DNA from: RPQJ01 sp963823535
GTDB lineage: Bacteria > Pseudomonadota > Gammaproteobacteria > Steroidobacterales > Steroidobacteraceae
Direction of reading: 5' to 3'
Assembly: GCA_963823535.1 (NCBI GenBank)
Contig: CAWGLZ010000006.1
Span: 1,054,001 to 1,118,000, forward strand
DNA length: 64,000 nt
The notes below the pieces were generated by a model, which was not told the DNA's origin, did no database searches, and worked only from the letters and a program-made list of their open reading frames with translations. Shown one piece after another: positions 17,277 to 26,690 of the stretch (position 1 is its first letter; the number at the start of each line of letters is the position of its first letter). A program made the position numbers and the translations under genes.

Positions 17277-17464
17277 GGTGAAGACGCCCGGAGTTGTTCG
17301 TGGCGGGGAAGTTTACTTAATGCGACGGCGCGACAGGGCACATTGATGCGCCGGGCGTGCACCCGCCGGCTGCGTGCGTCACACCCCGACACGGAGCGGT
17401 CCCCGACTGACAGGAATCGTCACGCAGCCTGCGCGGTGCGTCCCGGTTCGACGCGTCCCCGTGC

Positions 17465-17480
17465 TGGCATGCCGCTTGCT
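17465..17480 (+). promoter_or_regulatory. Sigma-54 (RpoN) -24/-12 promoter candidate
   Basis: TGGCATGCCGCTTGCT matches the RpoN consensus (TGGCACG-N4-TTGCW) at all but one position, with GG and GC exactly 10 bp apart. It lies 40 bp before the start codon of the 83-aa gene and 30 bp before its ribosome site, the right geometry for a leader. The rest of the 17277-17520 gap shows nothing recognisable. Confidence 0.65.
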
Positions 17481-17520
17481 TCATGTTCTGCACGCAGTTC
17501 CGCAGGCTCGAGGGTTCCTC

Positions 17521-17772
17521 ATGCAGGCCGAGGTCATCGCATTGCTGTTTCCCGAGGTGGAACCGGGCGCCGAGGGTTCGACGCCCCTGGTGACCGCCCT
17601 GCTTCGCGATGCGCAAGGGATCATGGAACTGCGGCGCCTGCGACCCGACACCTCCCTCCTGCGCAAGGCGCGGCTCGCGGGCCGACTCAATTGCGGCAAG
17701 CCGATTCTGGACCCGCGGACCCGTGAGGTGATCGGCTGCGAGATCGAGCCGATTCCCCTGCCGGCCACCTGA
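17521..17772 (+). CDS. Small hypothetical protein behind a sigma-54-like promoter
   Basis: 83 aa from ATG 17521, preceded by GAGGG at 6 nt. Codon use is GC-rich at third positions like its neighbours, which supports coding. The protein has no signal peptide or membrane helix; it is acidic at the N-terminus (EVIALLFPEVEPGAEG) and basic in the middle (LRRLRPDTSLLRKARLAGR), with two Cys (about 60 and 75) near 'GKPILDPRTREVIGCEIEPI'. I do not recognise the family. It is convergent with the SLC13 transporter, ending 3 bp from its stop. A longer reading from 17374 is possible but would include the promoter-like site. Confidence 0.65.
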   Translation: MQAEVIALLFPEVEPGAEGSTPLVTALLRDAQGIMELRRLRPDTSLLRKARLAGRLNCGKPILDPRTREVIGCEIEPIPLPAT

Positions 17773-17775
17773 GTC

Positions 17776-19605
17776 CTAAATGGGATAGGCCCGCGTCAGC
17801 TCGAACGAGAACGCTGCGATCATCAGCAGCACCAGCGGCCCGCCCACGCGCACGAAATCACGGAACACGTAGCCACCGGGCTGCATGATCAGGACGTTCG
17901 TCTGGTAGCCCATCGGCGTTGCAAACGAGAGGTTGCAGCCCACGATGGCGGCCAGTACGAACGGCTCGGGCGGCGCGCCGATCTGCTGGGCAATCGCGAG
18001 CGCCACCGGCGTGCCGACCGCCGCCGCCGCGTTGTTCGAGACGAAGTTCGTGAGGATGCCCAGGAAGACCATCACTGCCGCGAGGACGGCCTGGGTGGAG
18101 AGCCCGCCGGCCACCGACATGAACGTGCCCGCCATCAGTTCGGCACCGCCCGTGGCGGTGAGGGAGCGGCCCAGCGCGAGGCTGGCGACGACGACGAGCA
18201 CGACGTCGGCGCTGATGCCACGGCCCATGCCCTCGAACTTGAGGCAGCCCGTCACGATGAGCGCGAGGACGCCGAGCAGCGCCGACATTGCGATCGGCAG
18301 CACCCCCAGGGCCGCCAGCAGGACGACCCCGGCCATGATCGCGACGGCCACCGGCGCCTTCCGCGTGCGCGGCAGGTCCAGGGTGCCGTCGAGCACCAGC
18401 AACCCTGCCTCGTGCTTGAGCGCCGCGATCCGCTCGGTGGGGCCCTGCACCAGCAACACGTCGCCCGAGCGGAGCTGACGGTCCGGAATCTCGCCGGCCA
18501 GCGAGGCCTCGTCCGCGGGGCGGTACATCGCCAGGATCACCACCCGGAAGCGTTCCGCAAAGCGCGTTTCGCGCAGGTTCCGACGATGCAGCGGCGACTC
18601 CTCCGTGACCACGACCTCGACGAGCTGCTGGTCCTCGGCATTCAACGGGTGCTGGTGCGGTGGCAGGCTGCCGACGCTGCCGGCGTCGTAGAGCGTTGCG
18701 CCGAGTGCCTGCTCGTATTCCTTCAGGTAGGCGGACGTGTCGGTCACGAGGAGACGATCGCCCTCGAGCAGGACGAGCGCGTCGCTCGGGCGCAGGGCTT
18801 CGCCGCTGCGCTGTACCCGCTGCACCGTCATCTTGTTGCCGGTCCAGCGTCGCACCTTCGAGATCGTCTTGCCGCGCGCACGGCTGCGCGGACCGACGTA
18901 CAGGATGGCCTCGAAGCGGCGGGGCGCCATCCCGGCCAGAGGATTCGGGCGCTCTGCGAGCAGCCGCGGTGCCACCAGCCAGAGGTAGAGCAGGGCAAGG
19001 ATCGCCGGGCCGATGACCAGCGGCGTGAACTCGAACATGTCGATGTCGTGCACGCCGTGCTCGCGCGCGAGCGACACGATCAGCAGGTTGGTCGAGGTGC
19101 CGATGGTCGTCGCCATGCCGCCGATCACGACCGCGAAATTCATCGGCATGAGCATCCGGGAGGGCGAGTTGCCGGCGCGCATGGCGAGTCCGATCACCAC
19201 CGGCATCAGGACCACGACGACCGGCGTGTCGTTGACGAAGGCGCTCAGCACCATCGCGCTCGCCAGCATCGCCAGCAGCGCCACGTGGCGGTTGAAGGCC
19301 CACAGGCGCGCGAGGAGCCGGGCGAGGGGCTCGAGCGCACCCGTGACCATGAGGGCGCGGCCGAGGATCATCAGGGAGCAGATGGCGACCAGGGCCTCGT
19401 GGCCGAACCCCGAGAAGATCTGGCGGCTGCCGATCTCGACGCCGTCCTTCGCGTAGGGAAACAGGTGGAAGCCGAGGGCCAGCCCAACGATCACGACGAG
19501 GCTCGTGACGGGGATGGGAATACGCTCGCGGGTGAAGAGGAAGAACGCGACGACGGTGAAGGCGAGGACCGCGATCGCGTGCGCGTTTTGCATCAGGTCG
19601 GGCAC
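17776..19605 (-). CDS. SLC13-family permease with two RCK_C domains
   Basis: 609 aa. Membrane segments in two blocks (about 1-200 and 400-609) flank a soluble middle region (about 205-390). The SLC13/CitMHS motifs are 'SAFVNDTPVVVVLMPV', 'GGMATTIGTSTNLLIVSLA' and, in the second half, 'TNFVSNNAAAAVGTPVALA'. The middle has two TrkA-C/RCK_C-like segments ('ILYVGPRSRARGKTISKVR', 'LVEVVVTEESPLHRRNL'). Such proteins carry sulfate, dicarboxylates or other anions with Na+; the ion cannot be told. A Rho-independent terminator 73 bp upstream of the start, reading the same way, hints at leader control. Confidence 0.9.
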   Translation of the reverse strand: MPDLMQNAHAIAVLAFTVVAFFLFTRERIPIPVTSLVVIVGLALGFHLFPYAKDGVEIGSRQIFSGFGHEALVAICSLMILGRALMVTGALEPLARLLARLWAFNRHVALLAMLASAMVLSAFVNDTPVVVVLMPVVIGLAMRAGNSPSRMLMPMNFAVVIGGMATTIGTSTNLLIVSLAREHGVHDIDMFEFTPLVIGPAILALLYLWLVAPRLLAERPNPLAGMAPRRFEAILYVGPRSRARGKTISKVRRWTGNKMTVQRVQRSGEALRPSDALVLLEGDRLLVTDTSAYLKEYEQALGATLYDAGSVGSLPPHQHPLNAEDQQLVEVVVTEESPLHRRNLRETRFAERFRVVILAMYRPADEASLAGEIPDRQLRSGDVLLVQGPTERIAALKHEAGLLVLDGTLDLPRTRKAPVAVAIMAGVVLLAALGVLPIAMSALLGVLALIVTGCLKFEGMGRGISADVVLVVVASLALGRSLTATGGAELMAGTFMSVAGGLSTQAVLAAVMVFLGILTNFVSNNAAAAVGTPVALAIAQQIGAPPEPFVLAAIVGCNLSFATPMGYQTNVLIMQPGGYVFRDFVRVGGPLVLLMIAAFSFELTRAYPI

Positions 19606-19677
19606 CGGGCAAGGTTACCCGAAAAGACCCAGGGCATCGCCGGCCTCGGTGCGCGCGTCGTGTGTGTGTCGAGACAC

Positions 19678-19702
19678 AAAAAAAACCCCGCTTGCGCGGG
19701 GT
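19678..19702 (-). terminator. Rho-independent terminator reading toward the SLC13 gene
   Basis: Perfect 7-bp stem (ACCCCGC/GCGGGGT, loop of 4) followed on the minus strand by eight T. It lies upstream of the SLC13 start (73 bp), not after any annotated minus-strand gene. It must therefore end either an unannotated small transcript or an attenuated leader of the transporter mRNA. Confidence 0.85.
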
Positions 19703-19887
19703 CGTCGTCCGTTCCGGAGCACTCAGTCTTTTTCTTCTTGTCTTCTTGTTCTCGGTGCCCCTTGGTTGGGGGTCTCTTCAATACCGCAGTCCTGTTGTCT
19801 TTCGTTTTTCCGGTCATCCCCCGGCGGAACTATCAACGTCAAGACTGGCTCATCGTCCGCCGCGACCACCACTTGCCGCGGCTTGGA

Positions 19888-19938
19888 TCAATACAGAGCA
19901 ATGAACGTGCCAATGGTCAATAAAGTCATATAAGTCAT
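19888..19938 (-). CDS. Possible 16-aa hydrophobic leader peptide
   Basis: ATG 19938 to TGA 19888 encodes a 16-residue, almost wholly hydrophobic peptide (MTYMTLLTIGTFIALY). It sits about 185 bp ahead of the terminator at 19678-19702 on the same strand. There is no good ribosome-binding site, so this is only a candidate leader or small membrane peptide and may be chance in AT-richer DNA. Confidence 0.2.
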   Translation of the reverse strand: MTYMTLLTIGTFIALY

Positions 19939-19956
19939 TGGTTTATGATTGACTGA

Positions 19957-19972
19957 CGGCACTTCGATTGCG
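19957..19972 (+). promoter_or_regulatory. Weak sigma-54-like site upstream of the SIMPL gene
   Basis: CGGCACTTCGATTGCG keeps GGCAC and TTGC with the correct GG-N10-GC spacing. It is 104 bp before the SIMPL start codon, farther than usual, and the first and last bases are off-consensus. Plausible but may be chance in GC-rich DNA. Confidence 0.3.
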
Positions 19973-20076
19973 CTGCGGCGCAGCATTCTCCATCATTCCG
20001 TAAAGATCCCCGACGTTTCGGAAATTGCTGATCGGGCCGCCTGACGCAGGCAGCAGGATCGGGGACAATCCGCAGC

Positions 20077-20853
20077 ATGCCCGACCCGAGAAGATCCCGG
20101 AACGCCCAGTCCGGCCAGTCCACCGTCGGCCTCCTGCTGCTGGGGCTGGCGCTGGCCGTCGGCCTGGTCATTTCTGCCGGCGTCGTTTCGCGCAGCCTGG
20201 AGCGCATCAAGCTCGCGGGCGACAAGATCACCGTGAAGGGATACGCCGAGGAAAAGGTCGTCTCCGACGCGGCCACGTGGCGCGGTACCGTCACGGTCCG
20301 CGCCGCCGACCTGCGGGCCGGCTACCAGGAGCTCGAGGCGGACACCGGGCGCGTCCTGAAGCTGCTCGAGTCGACGGCGGGCGCCGGTGGAACCGTGTCG
20401 ATGTCGCCCGTGACGTCACGACCGCAGTACGAGATCGGGCCCAGCGGGGCGCAGACCGGACGCGTCGTCGGCTACGAGTTCGACCGGACGTTCGAACTCA
20501 ACTCGAACGACGTGGCGCTCGTCGGTCGCGTGGCCGCCGGCGCCTCGACGCTGATCAGCGAAGGCGTCAACATCAACTCGTGGCCTCCGCAGTATTTCTT
20601 CAGGGACCTGAACCCCGTGAAGGTTCGCCTCATTGGTGCCGCGACACGCGACGCGCAGCTGCGGGCGGAGCAGTTCGCAGCCGGCAGTGGCGTCACCGTC
20701 GGCGCGTTGCGGTCGGCGACCCAGGGCGTCTTCCAGATCACCCGTCCCAACTCGACCGAGACGGCCGACTACGGCAGCTACGACACGAGCACGGTGGAGA
20801 AGGTCGTAAAGGCCGTCGTCACCGTCGAGTACTCCGTCGCGCGCAAGCCCTAG
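20077..20853 (+). CDS. SIMPL domain protein (DUF541), membrane-anchored
   Basis: 258 aa. One N-terminal membrane helix (about 16-38, STVGLLLLGLALAVGLVIS) anchors a periplasmic SIMPL domain: 'ITVKGYAEEKVVSDAATWRGTV', 'VGYEFDRTFEL' and 'LIGAATRDAQLRAEQFAA' are typical family segments. SIMPL/BP26-like proteins form oligomeric rings or channels; E. coli YggE is linked to oxidative stress, but no common role is known. Its TAG stop overlaps the stop of gcdH on the other strand (CTAG at 20850-20853). Confidence 0.88.
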   Translation: MPDPRRSRNAQSGQSTVGLLLLGLALAVGLVISAGVVSRSLERIKLAGDKITVKGYAEEKVVSDAATWRGTVTVRAADLRAGYQELEADTGRVLKLLESTAGAGGTVSMSPVTSRPQYEIGPSGAQTGRVVGYEFDRTFELNSNDVALVGRVAAGASTLISEGVNINSWPPQYFFRDLNPVKVRLIGAATRDAQLRAEQFAAGSGVTVGALRSATQGVFQITRPNSTETADYGSYDTSTVEKVVKAVVTVEYSVARKP

Positions 20854-22058
20854 AAGGCGTTGATGCCGGTCAGCTCGCGCCCGATGGTGAGCTGGTGAAT
20901 CGTTTCCGTGCCTTCGTAGGTGATGACGCTCTCGAGGTTGAGGGCGTGGCGGATGGGCACGTACTCGGCACTGATGCCCGCGCCACCCAGGATGTCACGG
21001 GCATCGCGGGCGACGTCGAGTGCCATCCGACAGTTGTTCCATTTGGCGAGCGACACGTGCGACGGCGACATCGCGCCCGCGTCCTTGAGTCGACCGAGTT
21101 GCAGCGAGAGGAGCTGCGCGGTCGTGATTCCGCGCGCCATCTCGGCGAGGCGGATCTGGACCGTCTGGGTCGCGGCGAGCGGGCGCCCGAAGAGGATGCG
21201 CGTGCGTGAATAGTCGAGCGCCTGCGCCAGGCAGGCCTGCGCGGCGCCGATCACGCCCCAGGTGATGCCGTAGCGCGCCTGCGTCAGGCAGGACAGCGGC
21301 GCCTTGATGCCACAGACGCTGCCCGGCAGCATGTTCTCCTCGGGCACCACGACGTCCTCGAGGAAGATCGCCCCGGTGATCGAGGCGCGCAGCGAGAACT
21401 TCTTCTCGATCTCGGGGGCCACGAGACCCTTCGCCCCCTTCTCGACGAGGAAGCCACGGATCCCGTCCTCGGACTTCGCCCAGATCACGAAGAGATCCGC
21501 GATGGGCGAGTTGGTGATCCACATCTTGGCGCCGTTGATCACCCAGTCGCGACCCCGTCGCTTCGCGTGGGTCTTCATGTTGGCGGGATCCGATCCGCCG
21601 TGCGGTTCGGTCAGCCCGAAGCACCCGATCAGCTCACCCGTCGCCATGCGCGGCAGGTACTGCTGCTTCTGCTCCTCGCTGCCGTAGGCGTGGATCGGGT
21701 ACATGCACAGGCTCGACTGCACGGAGACGAAGCTGCGCAGGCCCGAGTCGCCACGCTCGAGTTCCTGGCAGATGAGCCCGTAGCTGACCGCGTTCATGCC
21801 GGCGCAGCCGTAGCCCTCGAGCGAGCTGCCAAGCAGCCCGAGCCCGGCGAGTTCGCCGACCAGCTCGCGCGGGAACGTGTGGTCCTCGAAGTGCCGCTGG
21901 ATGATCGGCAGGACCTTCTCGTCGACCATGCGGCCGACGGAATCCTGCACCATCCGCTCTTCCTCAGTGAGCAGGCCGCGGACGTCGTAGAGATCGAGGG
22001 GGTCCAGGGCACGGGCGGAGGACTTCTTCGTCGGCAGGTCGGCAGGTGAGGTGGCCAA
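20850..22058 (-). CDS. gcdH: Glutaryl-CoA dehydrogenase
   Basis: 402 aa acyl-CoA dehydrogenase. It matches GCDH rather than generic ACADs: 'CQELERGDSGLRSFVSVQSSLCM', 'GCFGLTEPHGGSDPANM', and the catalytic Glu in 'LESVITYEGTETIHQLTIGRELTG'. The enzyme oxidises and decarboxylates glutaryl-CoA to crotonyl-CoA in lysine/tryptophan degradation, passing electrons to ETF. The short disordered N-terminus (MATSPADLPTKKSSARA) is usual in bacterial forms. No pathway partners are adjacent, so context adds nothing. Confidence 0.93.
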   Translation of the reverse strand: MATSPADLPTKKSSARALDPLDLYDVRGLLTEEERMVQDSVGRMVDEKVLPIIQRHFEDHTFPRELVGELAGLGLLGSSLEGYGCAGMNAVSYGLICQELERGDSGLRSFVSVQSSLCMYPIHAYGSEEQKQQYLPRMATGELIGCFGLTEPHGGSDPANMKTHAKRRGRDWVINGAKMWITNSPIADLFVIWAKSEDGIRGFLVEKGAKGLVAPEIEKKFSLRASITGAIFLEDVVVPEENMLPGSVCGIKAPLSCLTQARYGITWGVIGAAQACLAQALDYSRTRILFGRPLAATQTVQIRLAEMARGITTAQLLSLQLGRLKDAGAMSPSHVSLAKWNNCRMALDVARDARDILGGAGISAEYVPIRHALNLESVITYEGTETIHQLTIGRELTGINAF

Positions 22059-22175
22059 GGCGCGCTCCCGGTTGGATGGGTGGGCAGTGCGCTATTGTCG
22101 GGGAAAGCGGACCGCCCCCGCAAAGCGGGCTGCGGGCGAACCCGGGGAAGCGCCCTCTGCGAACCTGACCCGAAC

Positions 22176-23075
22176 ATGCGCTGTGCCTACCATTCCGGCT
22201 ATTTCGTGCCGCTGCCGCCGTCGCACCCATTCCCGATGGCGAAGTACCCGCTGCTGCACGAACGCCTGCTCCGCGCGGGCGTCCTGCGGCCGCACGACCT
22301 GCTCGAGCCCGGCGAAGCCGCGCTCGAGGATCTCGCCCTGGTTCATTCGCGGGACTATCTCGAGTGCCTCGCGTCGGGAACCCTGGCCCCGGCCGACGTG
22401 CGCAGGATCGGCGTGCCCTGGTCGCCGGCGCTGTGGCGCCGCTCGCGCCTCGCGGTGCAGGGCACGATGGAGGCCACGCGGGCGGCCCTCGCCGACGGGA
22501 TCGCGGGAAATCTGGCCGGCGGCACTCACCATGCCTTTGCGGGGCATGGGGAGGGGTTCTGCGTCCTGAACGACGTCGCCGTCGCGATCCGGACCCTGCA
22601 GCGGGACGGGGCGGCCCGCCGGGCGCTCGTGGTCGACCTCGATGTCCACCAGGGGAACGGCACGGCCGCGATCTTCGAGGACGACGCCGACGTCTTCACG
22701 TTCTCGATGCACGGCGAGCGCAACTACCCGACGCGCAAGATGCGCTCGACGCTGGACATCGGGCTGCCGGACGGCATCGGCGATGACGAATACCTCGACC
22801 GGCTGGGCGTGCATCTCGCCGACATCCTGGGACGGTTCGTGCCCGACGTGGTCTTCTATCTGGCGGGCGTGGACCCGGCGTCCGGCGATCGCTATGGGCG
22901 GCTGGCCCTCACGGACGGGGGCATCCGTCGGCGGGAGCGCTGCGTGCTGGAGACCTGCCGCGCACGCGGGCTGCCGCTCGTGATCACGATCGCGGGCGGC
23001 TATGCCCCCACGCCGGCCCGCACGGCGGAACTGCACGCGATCGTATTCGAGGAGGCCGTCGGCCTGTCCGCGTAG
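22176..23075 (+). CDS. Histone deacetylase family protein (class IV/acetylpolyamine amidohydrolase-like)
   Basis: 299 aa from ATG 22176. Metal and catalytic residues are visible: 'AGGTHHAF' (His pair), 'GFCVLNDVAVA', 'VVDLDVHQGNGTAAIF' (Asp and His ligands), 'FSMHGERNYP' and 'YLAGVDPASGDRYGRL' (second Asp). The pattern is that of bacterial HDAC-like Zn hydrolases, some acting on acetylated polyamines or metabolites. The short gap to gcdH (117 bp) must hold both divergent promoters. Confidence 0.9.
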   Translation: MRCAYHSGYFVPLPPSHPFPMAKYPLLHERLLRAGVLRPHDLLEPGEAALEDLALVHSRDYLECLASGTLAPADVRRIGVPWSPALWRRSRLAVQGTMEATRAALADGIAGNLAGGTHHAFAGHGEGFCVLNDVAVAIRTLQRDGAARRALVVDLDVHQGNGTAAIFEDDADVFTFSMHGERNYPTRKMRSTLDIGLPDGIGDDEYLDRLGVHLADILGRFVPDVVFYLAGVDPASGDRYGRLALTDGGIRRRERCVLETCRARGLPLVITIAGGYAPTPARTAELHAIVFEEAVGLSA

Positions 23076-23198
23076 GGACCGGGAGACCGGTACACTCGGC
23101 CATTGCCTGCACGATCATCCCGGGCGATCATTCCCCGGGGGTATGTTCAACCGACGGCCGGACGCAGCTGCGCCGGACCGACCAGGAGTGATGGAGAA

Positions 23199-23888
23199 AT
23201 GATGCGCACCAAGACCGCCCTGTTGATTGCGATTGCAGCCTCGATTTCGCTCGCGGGCTGCGCCGCCATGGAGGATTTCGCCACCAATCCTGACAAGGAA
23301 AAGACCCGCACGGGGACGGGTTACGGCGCCGCGGCTGGTGCGGTCGTCGGCTTGCTGACGGCCGGCAACAACCCGTTCAAGTCCGCCATGATCGGCGCTG
23401 CCGCGGGCGCGCTGGTTGGTGGAGCCGCGGGGAACTACATGGACAAGCAGGAAGCGAAGCTTCGCCAGCAGATGGCCGGCACGGGCGTCGACGTGGTGCG
23501 CAAGGGCGACAACATCACGCTCGACATGCCCGGCAACCTGACCTTCGGATTCGACAGCGCCGATGTCAACGCCACGTTCTACCCGGTATTGAACAAGGTC
23601 GCGCAGACGCTGCGTGAGTACGACAAGACGGTCATCGAGGTGGCCGGCCATACGGACAGCACCGGCGCAGACAGCTACAACCAGACCTTGTCCGAGCGCC
23701 GGGCGAGCAACGTCGCCGCCTACCTGTCGGGTCAGGGCGTACCGGCTCCGCGCATGGTGACGGTGGGCGCCGGCGAGGCGCACCCAGTGGCCTCGAACGA
23801 TACCGAGGAAGGGCGCGCCCAGAATCGGCGCGTCGAGATAACGATCGTTCCGGTCACCGAGGAAGGCGTGCAGAAGGCCAAGGGCTGA
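23199..23888 (+). CDS. OmpA-family lipoprotein with glycine-zipper region (YiaD-like)
   Basis: 229 aa from ATG 23199 (ATG 23202 is equally possible; GGAG lies just upstream). A lipobox LAGC puts the lipidated Cys at about 21. A glycine-zipper stretch (GTGYGAAAGAVVGLLTAG ... GAAAGALVGGAAGNYMDKQ) occupies about 45-90. The C-terminal OmpA domain (about 105-220) has 'LTFGFDSADVN', 'VAGHTDSTGADSYNQTLSER' and 'NRRVEITI', the peptidoglycan-binding motif. It likely tethers the outer membrane to the wall, like E. coli YiaD. Confidence 0.92.
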   Translation: MMRTKTALLIAIAASISLAGCAAMEDFATNPDKEKTRTGTGYGAAAGAVVGLLTAGNNPFKSAMIGAAAGALVGGAAGNYMDKQEAKLRQQMAGTGVDVVRKGDNITLDMPGNLTFGFDSADVNATFYPVLNKVAQTLREYDKTVIEVAGHTDSTGADSYNQTLSERRASNVAAYLSGQGVPAPRMVTVGAGEAHPVASNDTEEGRAQNRRVEITIVPVTEEGVQKAKG

Positions 23889-23925
23889 GGCAGCCGCCCG
23901 GGGCCTCCTGCCGCATTGCGAGCAG

Positions 23926-23948
23926 CCGCTCCCGCACGGCGGGAGCGG
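23926..23948. terminator. Hairpin between convergent genes
   Basis: Perfect 10-bp stem (CCGCTCCCGC/GCGGGAGCGG, loop of 3) in the 79-bp gap between the convergent ompA-like and rpoH genes. It has no T-run on either side, so it may stop transcription in both directions weakly or protect 3' ends. Confidence 0.6.
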
Positions 23949-23967
23949 GTCGTCGCGAGTCCGTTCG

Positions 23968-24849
<882 letters not shown>

Positions 24850-24885
24850 GAGTGGTGTCGTCTCCCCAACCAACGACTGCCAATA

Positions 24886-24912
24886 TTAGCAGTCACGCAA
24901 TTAGAGTGCTAA
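24886..24912. promoter_or_regulatory. CIRCE-like HrcA operator upstream of rpoH
   Basis: TTAGCAGTC-N9-GAGTGCTAA. The right arm is a perfect CIRCE half-site and the left arm differs from TTAGCACTC in one base; the 9-bp spacer is canonical. It lies 37-63 bp upstream of the rpoH start and covers the predicted -10 box. CIRCE is the operator of HrcA, the class I heat-shock repressor, whose classical targets are groESL and dnaK. hrcA itself is not in the window. Confidence 0.85.
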
Positions 24913-24929
24913 ACAGGCGGTAAGTTCAA
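24900..24929 (-). promoter_or_regulatory. Predicted rpoH promoter
   Basis: On the minus strand, TTGAAC (-35, 24924-24929) and TCTAAT (-10, 24900-24905) are 18 bp apart, a reasonable sigma-70 promoter. The -10 box lies inside the CIRCE element, so HrcA binding would block it. The rest of 24913-25053 is AT-rich for this genome (for example TTTAAATC near 24965) and may hold further rpoH promoters; none can be assigned. Confidence 0.5.
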
Positions 24930-25053
24930 CCCTGTGACCACCGTTCACGGTCAAATATGTGTATTTAAATCAATGAGTTAATCATTTCTGGCGATCGGAA
25001 TGCGAATCCGGCCCCGCGGTCACCGCCCCAGCCCCGACCGGTTCACCGTCCCG

Positions 25054-25964
25054 CTACTTTGGCTCGATCCCCCGCAGCTCCCGGGTGGCCGCGATGAACG
25101 ATCCCAGCAGGCCCAGCACCACGCCCCCCAGCAGCAGGATGCCGGCCCCCTCGCGCCCCAGTCCCTCGAGCTGGAAGCTGCTCCCGTACAGTCCCGCGAT
25201 GCGCTGCACCGGCTCACCCAGCACCGCGATTACGACGGTCACGACCAGCCACGCGATCAGGCCGCCGCCCAGCCCGTACCAGGCGCCGTTGTAGAGGAAG
25301 GGCCTGCGTACGAACGCGTCGCTGCCGCCGACGAGCTTGGTGACCTCGATCTCGTCGCGCCGGTTCTCGATGTCGAGCCGGATGGTGTTGCCGACGATGA
25401 CGAGGATGCCCAGCGCGAACAGTCCCGCCGCAAGCAGTACGACGCGCCGCACGACGTCGAGGATCGCGTTGAAGCGACTCACCCACGCGGTGTCGAGTTG
25501 TACGAGATCCACTCCGTCGATCTTGCCGAGCTCGGACGTGAGGGTCTCCACCTGGCCGGGTTCGCGAAACTCCGCAGCGGGTCGCACCACCAGCGCGTGG
25601 GGCAACGGGTTCTCCTTGAGCGCGTCCAGCGCATCGCCGAAGCCGGAATTCCTGCGGAACTCGACCAGCGCCGCGTCGGCCTCCACCAGCGTCACGGACT
25701 CCACGTCGCGCCGCTGGCCGATCCGCTTGCGGGCCTGCTTCGCCTGCTCGAGGGATGCCGACGGCTTCATGTACACCGAGACGTCGAGCGCATTGCTCCA
25801 GCCGCCGCTCGCGGCGCGGACGTTCTGCACCAGCACGTGCAGGCACGCGGGCAGGGCGAGCGCGATTCCGATCACCAGGATCGTCAGCAGCGTGGCGAAA
25901 GGCTGCTGCCACAGCCGGCCCAGCGACCCGACCAGGGTCTGCAGGTGACGTTCGAGCCACGCCT

Positions 25965-25968
<4 letters not shown>
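25054..25968 (-). CDS. ftsX: Cell division protein FtsX
   Basis: 304 aa from ATG 25968; the frame extends upstream but that part lies over ftsE. Four membrane helices are expected: one after residue 20 (PFATLLTILVIGIALALPACL), a periplasmic domain of about 110 residues (starting NVRAASGGWSNALDVSVYM), then three more (VVLLAAGLFALGILVIVGNT and two near the C-terminus). The 'NRRDEIEVTKLVGGSDAFVRRPFLYNG' segment is a family hallmark. With FtsE it links divisome state to peptidoglycan hydrolases. The start overlaps the ftsE stop by ATGA. Confidence 0.95.

Positions 25969-26686
<718 letters not shown>

Positions 26687-26690
<4 letters not shown>

Larger units (their letters stand above)
19606..20076. 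other. 471-bp intergenic region with terminator, possible small RNA or attenuator
   Basis: The strip between the divergent SLC13 and SIMPL genes is less GC-rich than its surroundings. On the minus strand, from right to left, it holds a 16-codon hydrophobic ORF (19888-19938), a small hairpin (CCCC/GGGG arms at 19758-19761 and 19768-19771), a purine-rich stretch including a tandem 8-mer (TCTTCTTG twice on plus, 19733-19748), and a strong terminator (19678-19702). On the plus strand a sigma-54-like site lies at 19957-19972. No tRNA or known riboswitch was recognised. Confidence 0.6.
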
